Part shown: piece after piece, positions 6,652-12,612 of the stretch
Layout of the letters: each line of letters starts with the position of its first letter
Position numbering within the stretch: position 1 is the stretch's first letter
Assembly (NCBI GenBank): GCA_017883605.1
Contig: JADGNH010000046.1
Span: 1-12,758, forward strand
Source: Methanobacteriaceae archaeon
Lineage (GTDB): Archaea; Methanobacteriota; Methanobacteria; Methanobacteriales; Methanobacteriaceae
Direction of reading: 5' to 3'
Length of the DNA stretch: 12,758 nt
The notes under the pieces: model-generated
Told to the model about the DNA's origin: nothing
Databases searched by the model: none
What the model saw: the letters and a program-made list of their open reading frames with translations, nothing else
Made by a program: the position numbers and the translations under genes

Positions 6652-6955
6652 AATATTTTGATCCTCTTTCTTAATATTGAAACTTATTTTTTGATAGTTT
6701 TTAATATGTGAATTTATTTTTTTAATAGTAAATAATTTATATTATTTTTTTATACTATTTTTTTTTGTCTTAAAACCCATTTTAAAGTCTTCTTAATTAA
6801 TAAAAGTTGCTGTTTAATAAAAATAGTTTTCCCAAGATTACACCCAAATTTATACGGATTACTTCAGATATGTGGGTTCAAATAAATTTTTTTAGTTTGG
6901 GTCAGGGGTTTAAATGTAATTTTAGAGTGATATCAGGGATATGAGAATTTTTTGG
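6652..6955. other. 304 bp AT-rich spacer with the membrane-cluster promoter
   Basis: No gene is seen. On the minus strand TATAAAAAAATAATATAAATT (about 6732-6756 read in reverse) is the likely TATA region for the two-gene membrane cluster. Several T runs near 6888-6894 and 6945-6952 could matter for the end of the minus-strand gene at 6956. Confidence 0.45.
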
Positions 6956-7615
6956 CTAAGATGAGGGATTAAGTGCATTTTTTGACATCTTTACAGCCGT
7001 ATTTGTTTCATTATATGCTTCTATTCTGGCCTTTTCAGCAGCTTTAAAGTCGGAACTCTCTTTCAAATTTAAAAGATTTAAAAAAATTTTCCCTGCCTTC
7101 TTACTATGAATTTCGGCCTCTTTAAGCTTTTTTATATCAGAAGATTTTATATTAGAAGATTTAGAAAATTTTATATTAGAAGATTTAATGCCGGCCTGTT
7201 CTATATCTCTTATTATGGAAGCGTTTATAGCGTACCCCTCTGCAGCAGAGGGCATCAATTTGACAGCGTGCCACTTTTTATAGGGCACTGCTTGCAGAAA
7301 TTCAGCTCTATCTTTTGCCAATTTAATATTCTTTTCAAGAATTTTTAGCCATTCCAAACCATGAGAAAGCCTTTCATCCAGCATTTGCTCCTCTTTTTCA
7401 TCTAGATCAGCATTTTTAACCCTGATCTGGGCCAGCTCCAACCGGGTTATGATCTTATGGGCACTGGCTATATAATATTCCTTGTTCTTTTCCAGTATTT
7501 CCTGTGATGCCTGTTCATCCCGGCCTTCCAAATATTTACGGAGGGGATGGGTGTCGATCCCTTTCATGGTCCGGTAGGAAATGCCCCCGGCACTATCCTC
7601 CTCTTCTTGTGACAT
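6956..7615 (-). CDS. Helical soluble protein, function unknown
   Basis: This 219-residue protein is almost wholly helical and charged, without Cys or membrane segments. The central region (about 42-110) has heptad-like spacing (EEQMLDERLSHGLEWLKILEKNIKLAKDR), compatible with a coiled coil or helical bundle. Residues 144-160 hold a low-complexity repeat SSNIKFSKSSNIKSSDIKK, matched in DNA by duplicated TTTTATATTAGAAGATTTA units (7139-7188). This hinge leads to a second helical part ending ALNPSS. The ATG at 7615 is preceded by GGTGG at a good distance. I recognise no family. It stands alone between the membrane cluster and a divergent AAA+-like gene. Confidence 0.75.
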   Translation of the reverse strand: MSQEEEDSAGGISYRTMKGIDTHPLRKYLEGRDEQASQEILEKNKEYYIASAHKIITRLELAQIRVKNADLDEKEEQMLDERLSHGLEWLKILEKNIKLAKDRAEFLQAVPYKKWHAVKLMPSAAEGYAINASIIRDIEQAGIKSSNIKFSKSSNIKSSDIKKLKEAEIHSKKAGKIFLNLLNLKESSDFKAAEKARIEAYNETNTAVKMSKNALNPSS

Positions 7616-7683
7616 CTCATTACCACCAGCAATCTTTTAAGTTAAAAAGCTTATTTCAGGAGTTAAAATTGTTTCATATATGT

Positions 7684-7749
7684 GATATGAGCTTTTATTT
7701 TAAAGAAATATGAGCTTTTATTTTAATGAATATGAGTTTTATTCTTGAT
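7684..7749. repeat. Three tandem copies of a 21-23 bp repeat
   Basis: Copies at 7684-7704, 7705-7727 and 7728-7749 share ATATGAG(C)TTTTATT. They lie between the divergent genes at 7615 and 7873. Confidence 0.8.
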
Positions 7750-7872
7750 ATTAGATATGTATTTTATCAATCATAATATTTCCCGGTTTTTTTTATAAAA
7801 CTTTTTCATGTATTCTTATTTAATGGTAAATAATATATTTTGGTTTTAATAGATTGTAAGAGGGGGATATCC

Positions 7873-8514
7873 ATGTTTATCTGCTCTAAGTGCCAAAAAG
7901 AAAATGATGAAAAGTCTGTTTATTGTTGTAATTGTGGAAATCCTTTAAATCTTCCCTTTGAGAGAGATAAATATTTTTATGGTGAGCTGCTGAGCTGGGA
8001 GGATTTAAGGGATGAACAGGGATATTTTAATGAAAAAAGAAAACGTTTAAATGAAAAAATTAGAGCTTTACAGATTTTAGATAGTATTGGAGAGCTTTTT
8101 AATTCGGATGGTAATTTAATAATAGGCTTTTTTGGAACTCATTCTGGTAAAGAGATGACCATGGCTGCGGAATTCATTGCCTATGAGCTGAAATTTGGTA
8201 TTTATAAGATAGATATTTCCCTGGTGGTGAGCAAATATATTGAAGAAACAGAAAAAAATTTAAAGAAGGTTTTTGAAGATGCAGAAAGTAGCGGTTCTCT
8301 CTTATTTTTGGATGAAGCAGATACCCTATTTGGCAAAAGAAGTGAAGTTGAAGATGCTCATGACAGATATCAACAATACCTCCTGGAAATAATTGAAAGA
8401 TTTAGGGGTATTGCTATTTTGGCCAGTGATTCATCGGAGGAAATTGATCCGGTGTTTTTAAGAAAAATGCGTTTTTCCATTAATTTCCCATTATCAGATG
8501 AAGAATCTGTATAA
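7873..8514 (+). CDS. Zinc-ribbon / AAA+ protein with degenerate P-loop and missing lid
   Basis: I choose ATG 7873 because AGGGGGAT precedes it; an upstream TTG at 7840 lacks support. The 213-residue product begins with a zinc ribbon, CSKC at 4-7 and CCNC at 18-21. A helical linker and an AAA+ core follow. Downstream motifs match AAA ATPases of the contractile-injection-system type: VVSKYIEETEKNLKKVF, Walker B LLFLDEAD (143-150), FGKRSEVEDAHDRY, and FLRKMRF in place of the arginine-finger region. Walker A is broken: GTHSGKEMT at 88-96 has only three residues between G and GK and Glu where Ser/Thr should be. Sensor 1 Asn is replaced (ASDSS). The chain stops right after NFPLSDEE, where a lid domain would begin. 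It is probably inactive as an ATPase, or a decaying gene; a regulatory subunit is the alternative. Confidence 0.8.
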   Translation: MFICSKCQKENDEKSVYCCNCGNPLNLPFERDKYFYGELLSWEDLRDEQGYFNEKRKRLNEKIRALQILDSIGELFNSDGNLIIGFFGTHSGKEMTMAAEFIAYELKFGIYKIDISLVVSKYIEETEKNLKKVFEDAESSGSLLFLDEADTLFGKRSEVEDAHDRYQQYLLEIIERFRGIAILASDSSEEIDPVFLRKMRFSINFPLSDEESV

Positions 8515-8539
8515 AATAAAAAAAATTATTATAGTTTGT

Positions 8540-8595
8540 AATTAAAGCTCTATTTTAAAGTAAAAAGGTTTAATTAAGCTCCATTAAAGTAAAAA
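8540..8595. repeat. Diverged tandem pair of about 25 bp
   Basis: AATTAAAGCTC-TATTTTAAAGTAAAAA (8540-8566) and AATTAAGCTCC-ATTAAAGTAAAAA (8572-8595) are imperfect direct repeats between the convergent AAA+-like and CPBP genes. Confidence 0.65.
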
Positions 8596-8612
8596 AAATA
8601 AAAAAAATTATA
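8590..8612 (-). terminator. Oligo-T terminator of the CPBP protease gene
   Basis: Read on the minus strand, two long T runs (seven and eight bases) separated by a single A follow the CPBP stop within about 30 bases. This is a typical archaeal factor-type termination signal. Confidence 0.55.
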
Positions 8613-8621
8613 AATTCCCTA

Positions 8622-9386
8622 TTAAATAAATAAGGTCAGGGTTAATGGGAAAATAACGTGTAAAACGATGTCGGCAGAGAAATGGGCTATCATCGCTGAT
8701 TCTAATCCTTTCCTCCAGTAAAGCCAGCCAAATATTATTGCCCCAATCCCGTTCAGGATAACTGCCCTGGCAACTACCAGGGGAGTGATGGCGGTTATGG
8801 CGCTGGTTATGGGCAGATGTCCTATTCCAAACAGAACTGCAGTTATAATAATGGCCAGCCACACCCCGATGTTGGTTGGCTTCCCCTCTGCTGTTTTCTT
8901 AATTTTGAAGAATATCCAGACTATAAGGGTCATTAAAAATAGCCTAAATAGTATCTCTTCTCCAATCCCACCATAAAAGGAGGCTAGAAACCCTTTCCAT
9001 ATGGGTACAGATACCTCTGCATTCTGAAAAACACTGGACAGTGGCGTGAAAAGAAAACTTACAAGAACAATTAGGAGACCGGCTAAAACTCCCATACTTA
9101 TGGAAATACCTAAAATAGATTTCAGATAACTCCCCACCTCTTTACCTTCCAACCAACCCTCCAGCACTGGCAGACCAAATCCCACCCGTTTAGCTAAATA
9201 TAAACCGATGATGATGGCAATTGTAAATAGAATGAAAGTCTGAATAAGTTGCGCAATCAAAACAAAAGGAGTAAAAACGGCTGCCAATCCACTAAGAGCT
9301 AAAGCATAAGGAAGAGCCAGTAAAGATGCTATAACACTTACAATAAGAAGAATCAAGAACAATTTCCAGTTTATACCTATTCTCAT
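8622..9386 (-). CDS. CPBP family intramembrane glutamic endopeptidase
   Basis: This 254-residue membrane protein carries the full CPBP (Abi, Rce1-like) signature. GGIGEEILFR gives E143, E144 and R148, FGIGH gives F186 and H190, and AHFSADIVLH gives H235 and D239 in the last helix pair. These residues form the active site in the membrane. Hydrophobic segments lie at about 9-30, 36-64, 92-114, 134-160, 175-198, 205-224 and 230-253. Family members cut CaaX-type prenylated proteins or act on bacteriocin and membrane-stress substrates; the substrate here is unknown. ATG 9386 follows GAGG with an eight-base spacer. The promoter region contains a duplicated TATA unit. No adjacent small peptide gene suggests a bacteriocin partner. 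Confidence 0.92.
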   Translation of the reverse strand: MRIGINWKLFLILLIVSVIASLLALPYALALSGLAAVFTPFVLIAQLIQTFILFTIAIIIGLYLAKRVGFGLPVLEGWLEGKEVGSYLKSILGISISMGVLAGLLIVLVSFLFTPLSSVFQNAEVSVPIWKGFLASFYGGIGEEILFRLFLMTLIVWIFFKIKKTAEGKPTNIGVWLAIIITAVLFGIGHLPITSAITAITPLVVARAVILNGIGAIIFGWLYWRKGLESAMIAHFSADIVLHVIFPLTLTLFI

Positions 9387-9421
9387 GTTTAATACCTCAA
9401 ATATTGGTTAATAGACATTTC

Positions 9422-9483
9422 ATATCATTAATATGGTAAAAATTGTATTTAAATATCATTAATATGGTAAAAATTGTATTTAA
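9422..9483 (-). promoter_or_regulatory. Exactly duplicated promoter-like unit (2 x 31 bp) before the CPBP gene
   Basis: Copies at 9422-9452 and 9453-9483 are identical. On the minus strand each holds the archaeal TATA box TTTAAATA or its near form (at 9484-9477 and 9453-9446), followed by ACCATATTAATGATAT, which contains the palindrome ATTAAT. The near copy would place transcription start about 40 bases before the ATG. The duplication may give two start points 31 bases apart or a double operator. Confidence 0.75.
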
Positions 9484-9570
9484 ATTTTGGTAGAATTACA
9501 TAAAAATTAAGAGCTTTTTATCTCAAATCTCCATTTATTTCCCTAAAAAAAGAAATAAAATAGTACTAAT

Positions 9571-9957
9571 TCATTTCTTATCAAGCATTTCCTTCAGAGG
9601 ACCCAGATAATAGTCATCCCAGCCCTGGTCGATATCATCCACCTCCTCATCAGGTACGTTAGTATGTTCAAGTGCAAGAATGGTTTTATTGTCTTCAGAT
9701 TTTAGAGTAAATATGACTGTTGATGGCTCTGGCCAGTCCCCACCGAACCACTCCTGAACCAGCTTCCTTTCCTTAACCACTTCTATGTTCTTTCCATGGA
9801 TATCCCCGCCCCAAAGCCGGAATTCAGTGCCAATTTTCCCGTCCATCTCAGCCGGGCCACCGCCCCATTTGTCGATGATTTCAGGATCAACCAGCGCCCC
9901 CCAGACCTGTTCTATGGGGGCAGAGATCTTATAAATCTTCTTTATAATTCTTTTCAT
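9571..9957 (-). CDS. AHSA1-type SRPBCC domain protein
   Basis: I use ATG 9957, giving 128 residues, because GAGGG lies upstream at a workable distance; a TTG at 9984 would add nine residues without a site. The protein shows the AHSA1-like order: KKIYKISAPIEQVWGALVDPEIIDKWGGG, FRLWGGDIHGKNIEV, KLVQEWFGGDWPEPSTVIFTL, then LALEHTNVPDEE, QGWDDYYLGPLKEMLD. The final helix with GW and LGPLKEML is typical of this branch. The fold binds hydrophobic ligands or helps Hsp90 in eukaryotes; the archaeal role is not known. It lies between the VOC and CPBP genes on the same strand, but spacers of about 180 and 240 bp make one operon unlikely. Confidence 0.9.
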   Translation of the reverse strand: MKRIIKKIYKISAPIEQVWGALVDPEIIDKWGGGPAEMDGKIGTEFRLWGGDIHGKNIEVVKERKLVQEWFGGDWPEPSTVIFTLKSEDNKTILALEHTNVPDEEVDDIDQGWDDYYLGPLKEMLDKK

Positions 9958-10108
9958 GGTGATACGCCCTCTTTTCAAAAGCAAATAAATCTGTTAAAAG
10001 CAAAAAAACCCTTTTAAAAGCAACTACGTCTTTTTAATCAATTAAATATTTTGTTAAAGTAATTACATCTTGTAAAATCAATTGCTTGTTAGGGTAATGA
10101 ACTTTTTT

Positions 10109-10158
10109 AAAAAAAAATAAAAAATTTGGATTTAAGAGCCTTTTCATTCAGGCTCTTA
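10109..10158 (-). terminator. Stem-loop followed by T tract, terminator of the VOC gene
   Basis: TAAGAGCC (10133-10140) and GGCTCTTA (10151-10158) form an exact 8 bp stem with a 10-base loop. On the minus strand, downstream of the VOC stop, the stem is followed by ATTTTTTATTTTTTTT (10124-10109 read in reverse). Shape and position are those of an intrinsic terminator. Confidence 0.65.
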
Positions 10159-10200
10159 GTAACTCAATTTAATCCAGGCTCTTAGTAACTCAATTTAATC
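10149..10200. repeat. Exact 26 bp tandem duplication at the VOC gene stop
   Basis: Copies at 10149-10174 and 10175-10200 are identical. The second includes the VOC stop codon and last residue (GATTAA on the minus strand), so the gene end has been copied once downstream. One arm of the terminator stem (GGCTCTTA) lies in the first copy and is therefore also present in the second. Confidence 0.93.
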
Positions 10201-10554
10201 CATTTTTGGTTCCATTATTACGGAGATATTTCCTTCGGTGTCTTGGAAGGCTGCCATATCACCAATGCCCGGAATATTCATTTTTTCCGTGACCATTTTC
10301 CCGCCTTCCATTTCGATTTTTTTCGCAAATTTCTCAAAAGAATCCACGCCAATGGTATTTCTAACCATAGTGCCCATTTCTTTGGTCATTATGGCACCGT
10401 TAATACCTGGCTCCCCATCTTCTCCAGTGGTTACCATCCAATAGTCTAATGGACCTTCCCATTTAGTGACTTTCCATCCAAACACATTTTCATAGAATTT
10501 TATAGCTCTTTCCGGTTCATCTGCAGGTATCTCAAAATGTACAACTCTTGGCAT
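10195..10554 (-). CDS. VOC (glyoxalase/bleomycin-resistance fold) protein
   Basis: This 119-residue protein has two beta-alpha-beta-beta-beta modules: PRVVHFEIPADEPERAIKFYENVFGWKV (residues 2-29) and a second module around FEKFAKKIEMEGGKMV, ending with GDMAAFQDTEGNISVIMEP. H6 and E115 are at the usual metal-ligand positions of the family. The subtype with GWKVTKWEGPLDYWMVTTGEDGEPGINGAIM is the common short VOC protein seen in many bacteria and archaea, whose substrate is unknown. ATG 10554 is preceded by GGGGGATT at a suitable distance. A TATA-like AAATATATACC lies at about 10635-10625, roughly 75 bases upstream. Confidence 0.92.
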   Translation of the reverse strand: MPRVVHFEIPADEPERAIKFYENVFGWKVTKWEGPLDYWMVTTGEDGEPGINGAIMTKEMGTMVRNTIGVDSFEKFAKKIEMEGGKMVTEKMNIPGIGDMAAFQDTEGNISVIMEPKMD

Positions 10555-10937
10555 GTTAAATAATCCCCCATTTTTATTCTAACTTTTTTTTTATTCTGGT
10601 TTTGTTTCCATATTCTATTACAGGTATATATTTGATTTTAATGACATAAAAACTTTAATATGACCATAAAAATGTTATAAAGAGTTATAGAAGAGTTAAA
10701 GTAAATCTTAAAAAACCATCTATGGGAGGTTTATATAACCTCTAAGATATTATTAGACCTTAAAAAATATTTCTAAATTACTATAAACCTTTAAAATGTT
10801 TCTAAATTACTATAAACCTTTAAAATGTTTCTAAGGTAGTATTAAACTTTTAAACCATTTTTTTTAAGGTATTAGTTCCAAATTTAACATAGAGATGTAC
10901 AAAGTACAAAAATAATAAAATTAGAGGTAAAAAAACT
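10555..10937. other. 383 bp AT-rich spacer between divergent VOC and ExoD-like genes
   Basis: No gene is seen. It carries the likely VOC promoter near 10625-10635 and, on the other side, a run of tandem repeats that ends about 80 bases before the ExoD-like start. Confidence 0.55.
10740..10857. repeat. Four tandem copies of a 29-31 bp repeat
   Basis: Two inner copies (10771-10798 and 10800-10827) are identical over 28 bases and have a 29 bp period. Flanking copies at about 10740-10770 and 10829-10857 are diverged but keep CTAA, TATTA or ACTAT, and ACCTT or ACTTT at the same spacing. The array lies upstream of the ExoD-like gene. Confidence 0.85.
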
Positions 10938-11576
10938 GTGTCTAAGGAATTTAAACGTGGTGAAAGCTTTTCTGTGATAATATCAGAGGTTTTCTCAAAG
11001 ATTCTCCAGGAAAGGATTACTTTAAATGATTTACTGGAACTTATGGGGGAAAGGGGATTGTTTCTACCGTGTTTGGTGTTAGCTGCTCCTTTTTTAATAC
11101 CAATATCCATCCCTGGGAGCAGCATACCCTTTGGACTGGCCATAATCTTAATAACCATTGGTATAATGTTCAACAGACCTGTTTTACTACCTAAACGCGT
11201 TATGGACTACACAATTTCACAAGATAACCTAAAAACCATATTAAATGGGATTTTACGTATTTTAAAGCCCCTGGAGAAATTAATAACCCCCAGAATTCTA
11301 ATTTTGAGCCGCGGAACAAAAATGATGTTTATAAATGGTGCTTTAATGGTTTTCAGCGCCATTTTACTCATGTTACCCCTGCCCATTCCTTTAACAGATT
11401 CTCTGCCCGCTTATGGAATCCTATTTTTAGCTCTGGGTGATCTGGAACGGGACGGCCTACTAATTCTGGCAGGATATCTCACAGTGATTATAACCGCCAT
11501 CTATTTCAGTCTGATAGCCGTACTGGGATATGATGCATTGGTAGCTATTTTATCATATTTAGGTCTGCATTTCTAG
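10938..11576 (+). CDS. ExoD-like membrane protein
   Basis: This 212-residue protein matches the ExoD family (exopolysaccharide synthesis, named from rhizobia; biochemical role not established). It has a soluble start with ITLNDLLELMGERG (27-40), then membrane segments at about 41-60, 64-80, 129-150, 155-168 and 172-210. Diagnostic stretches are LMGERGLFLPCLVLAAPFLIP, GSSIPFGLAIILITIGIMF, and PLPIPLTDSLPAYGILFLALG with LERDGLL. Start is GTG 10938, supported by AGAGGT nine bases upstream. No polysaccharide genes are adjacent, so its link to envelope polymers here is only by family name. Confidence 0.9.
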   Translation: MSKEFKRGESFSVIISEVFSKILQERITLNDLLELMGERGLFLPCLVLAAPFLIPISIPGSSIPFGLAIILITIGIMFNRPVLLPKRVMDYTISQDNLKTILNGILRILKPLEKLITPRILILSRGTKMMFINGALMVFSAILLMLPLPIPLTDSLPAYGILFLALGDLERDGLLILAGYLTVIITAIYFSLIAVLGYDALVAILSYLGLHF

Positions 11577-11604
11577 GTTCATAGTAAATAAGGAGAAAAA
11601 ATGG

Positions 11605-11760
11605 TAATATCTCTAAAATTGAAGGAGGAAAATTAATATTGTCTAAAATTAGAAAATTAAACGTCTCTAAAAATTAAGAAGGAAAGTAAATATTGTCTAA
11701 AATTAGAAATTAAATGTCTCTAAAAATTAGAGGAAAATTGAATAATCTCTAAAATTAAGC
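11605..11760. repeat. Tandem array of a ~53 bp repeat between convergent genes
   Basis: Two near-full copies, 11635-11688 and 11689-11740, both read AATATTGTCTAAAATTAGAA and continue to GTCTCTAAAAATTA and a GGAAA end. Partial copies flank them at 11605-11634 and 11741-11760. Each unit itself contains a shorter repeated (G)TCTCTAAAATTA motif. Confidence 0.85.
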
Positions 11761-11764
11761 TTGA

Positions 11765-11905
11765 TCACTTTTTTTGTATCTTTTCATCGCATTCGGGGCA
11801 TAGATATTCTTCTACCTTCCCTGTTTTTTTAATTTCTCTGTTTTCTTCTTCTTCTCTTTTAAACCATTTATCGCATCTTCCACATTTTACACTCTCTGTA
11901 GCCAT
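11765..11905 (-). CDS. 46-residue zinc-ribbon protein
   Basis: On the minus strand ATG 11905-11903 opens a 46-codon frame ending in TGA 11767-11765. The product reads MATESVKCGRCDKWFKREE and ends EYLCPECDEKIQKK. Two CxxC knuckles (C8/C11 and C36/C39) are separated by 24 residues of charged sequence, the spacing of a treble-clef or rubredoxin-like zinc ribbon. GGTGAG lies six to ten bases before the ATG. Small zinc ribbons of this kind are common in methanogens and usually of unknown role; nucleic-acid or protein binding is a guess. It is too short to be found by length-filtered gene calling. Confidence 0.8.
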   Translation of the reverse strand: MATESVKCGRCDKWFKREEEENREIKKTGKVEEYLCPECDEKIQKK

Positions 11906-12090
11906 GATACTCACCACTTAATTATATTATTCTAACTGGCACTAATAATTTTTTAAATTAAAGAATTCAAAAAAGATTATATAACAATTAATGATAGTTA
12001 TTGTTTCTTTTCTAAGGCTCTAGAGGTAAGTAGAAGGCTATAACAGCGGTGACTACTACCCAAAAATTGTTAACATGGGTAAAAAAGAGT

Positions 12091-12142
12091 GAAGGGCTGT
12101 GGAAAACCGGAGGCGGTATACAACCGGTGTAAATGGCCCTTC
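12091..12142. ncRNA. Candidate structured element: nested hairpin
   Basis: GAAGGGC (12091-12097) pairs with GCCCTTC (12136-12142) as a 7 bp outer stem. Inside it ACCGG (12106-12110) pairs with CCGGT (12124-12128). The nested stems in an otherwise AT-rich spacer suggest a small RNA or a mobile-element end. A frame covering this area (about 12029-12132, +) also reads as protein-like but has no start, so a degraded gene is the alternative. Strand is not determined. Confidence 0.35.
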
Positions 12143-12143
12143 T

Positions 12144-12164
12144 TATATCACAATTTGTGATATA
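12144..12164. promoter_or_regulatory. Perfect 21-base palindrome, operator-like
   Basis: The core TATCACAA-T-TTGTGATA extends by two matching bases on each side. A second inverted repeat, TACACT-TGT-AGTGTA (12168-12182), follows four bases later. Paired palindromes of this size suit binding of a dimeric regulator. Confidence 0.5.
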
Positions 12165-12212
12165 CTTTACACTTGTAGTGTATGTTTAACCTTATATTTA
12201 TACTTTACATAG

Positions 12213-12242
12213 AGCCCCTATCAACCATTAAAGTAAGGGGCT
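12213..12242. terminator. Stem-loop with 7 bp GC-rich stem
   Basis: AGCCCCT (12213-12219) and AGGGGCT (12236-12242) pair around a 16-base loop and are followed on the plus strand by AAAAA. It could end a small transcript from the hairpin region upstream. It lacks a T tract on the plus strand, so the assignment is weak. Confidence 0.35.
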
Positions 12243-12398
12243 AAAAACCAGCCTGAAAACTATTCACTTGAAACACTAAACAGTGAAAAAAAGGTAATTA
12301 TCAGTGATAAATAACTATAATGGCAAAAATAAGGTTTATAATCAGTTTTAAAGAACTTTTCAAGGTTTATGGTTAAAAATATTAAATATATTTGATAA

Positions 12399-12432
12399 AT
12401 AAATGTAAAAAAAGGATAAATGTAAAAAAAAG
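12399..12432. repeat. 17 bp tandem pair
   Basis: ATAAATGTAAAAAAAGG (12399-12415) is followed directly by a copy differing only at its next-to-last base, G to A (12416-12432). Confidence 0.8.
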
Positions 12433-12485
12433 AAATTTTCCACAAGATTTTTTATTTAAAATGTATATAGTAAATAATAAGTTTT

Positions 12486-12584
12486 GTGAAATCCAATACA
12501 AAAAAATATTTGTAAATCCAATACGAACCGAAATTTGGTGAAATCTGATACAAAACTGAAATTTTCGTGAAATCCAATACGAAC
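12486..12584. promoter_or_regulatory. Four iterons just upstream of the metallo-hydrolase gene
   Basis: The core GTGAAATCCAATACGAA recurs at 12486-12502, 12512-12528 (GTAAATCC), 12538-12556 (AAATCTGATAC) and 12567-12584, at 26, 26 and 29 base spacing. All are in the same orientation and the last ends 28 bases before the start codon. Regular spacing near whole helical turns suggests an array for a DNA-binding protein, although simple duplication would look the same. Confidence 0.65.
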
Positions 12585-12612
12585 TAAAAAATTATTTTGT
12601 GGGGTGATTTTG

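Larger units (their letters stand above)
11906..12612. other. 0.7 kb non-coding region rich in inverted and direct repeats
   Basis: No frame with a ribosome binding site and good length is found. From about 12005 to 12250 the base composition is richer in G and C than other spacers and several inverted repeats are nested or close together (listed separately). From 12360 to 12600 the DNA is AT-rich with a 17 bp tandem pair (12399-12432) and four iterons before the next gene. Confidence 0.6.

Noticed and set aside
8622..9386. Bacteriocin immunity or processing locus around the CPBP protease
   Set aside because: No small peptide, transporter or regulator gene is adjacent.
10238..10449. Two overlapping 68-residue plus-strand frames inside the VOC gene
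   Set aside because: Both are antisense shadows of a well-supported VOC gene.
11601..11680. Very short peptides with ribosome-site-like GGAGG ahead of ATG or TTG in the repeat array
   Set aside because: The frames are 11-12 codons long and arise from the repeat unit itself.
11605..11760. CRISPR array
   Set aside because: The units are adjacent tandem copies with no unique spacers of constant length and no cas genes.
11765..11905. Substrate peptide for the radical SAM enzyme
   Set aside because: The CxxC pairs fit a zinc ribbon, there is no leader/core layout and it lies more than 8 kb away.
12260..12445. 61-residue minus-strand frame rich in Phe, Tyr and Ile
   Set aside because: It follows from AT-rich DNA, has no ribosome binding site and no recognisable pattern.
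12486..12584. CRISPR array before the metallo-hydrolase gene
   Set aside because: Only four imperfect 17-base cores separated by about 9-12 related AT-rich bases; the spacers are too short and alike.
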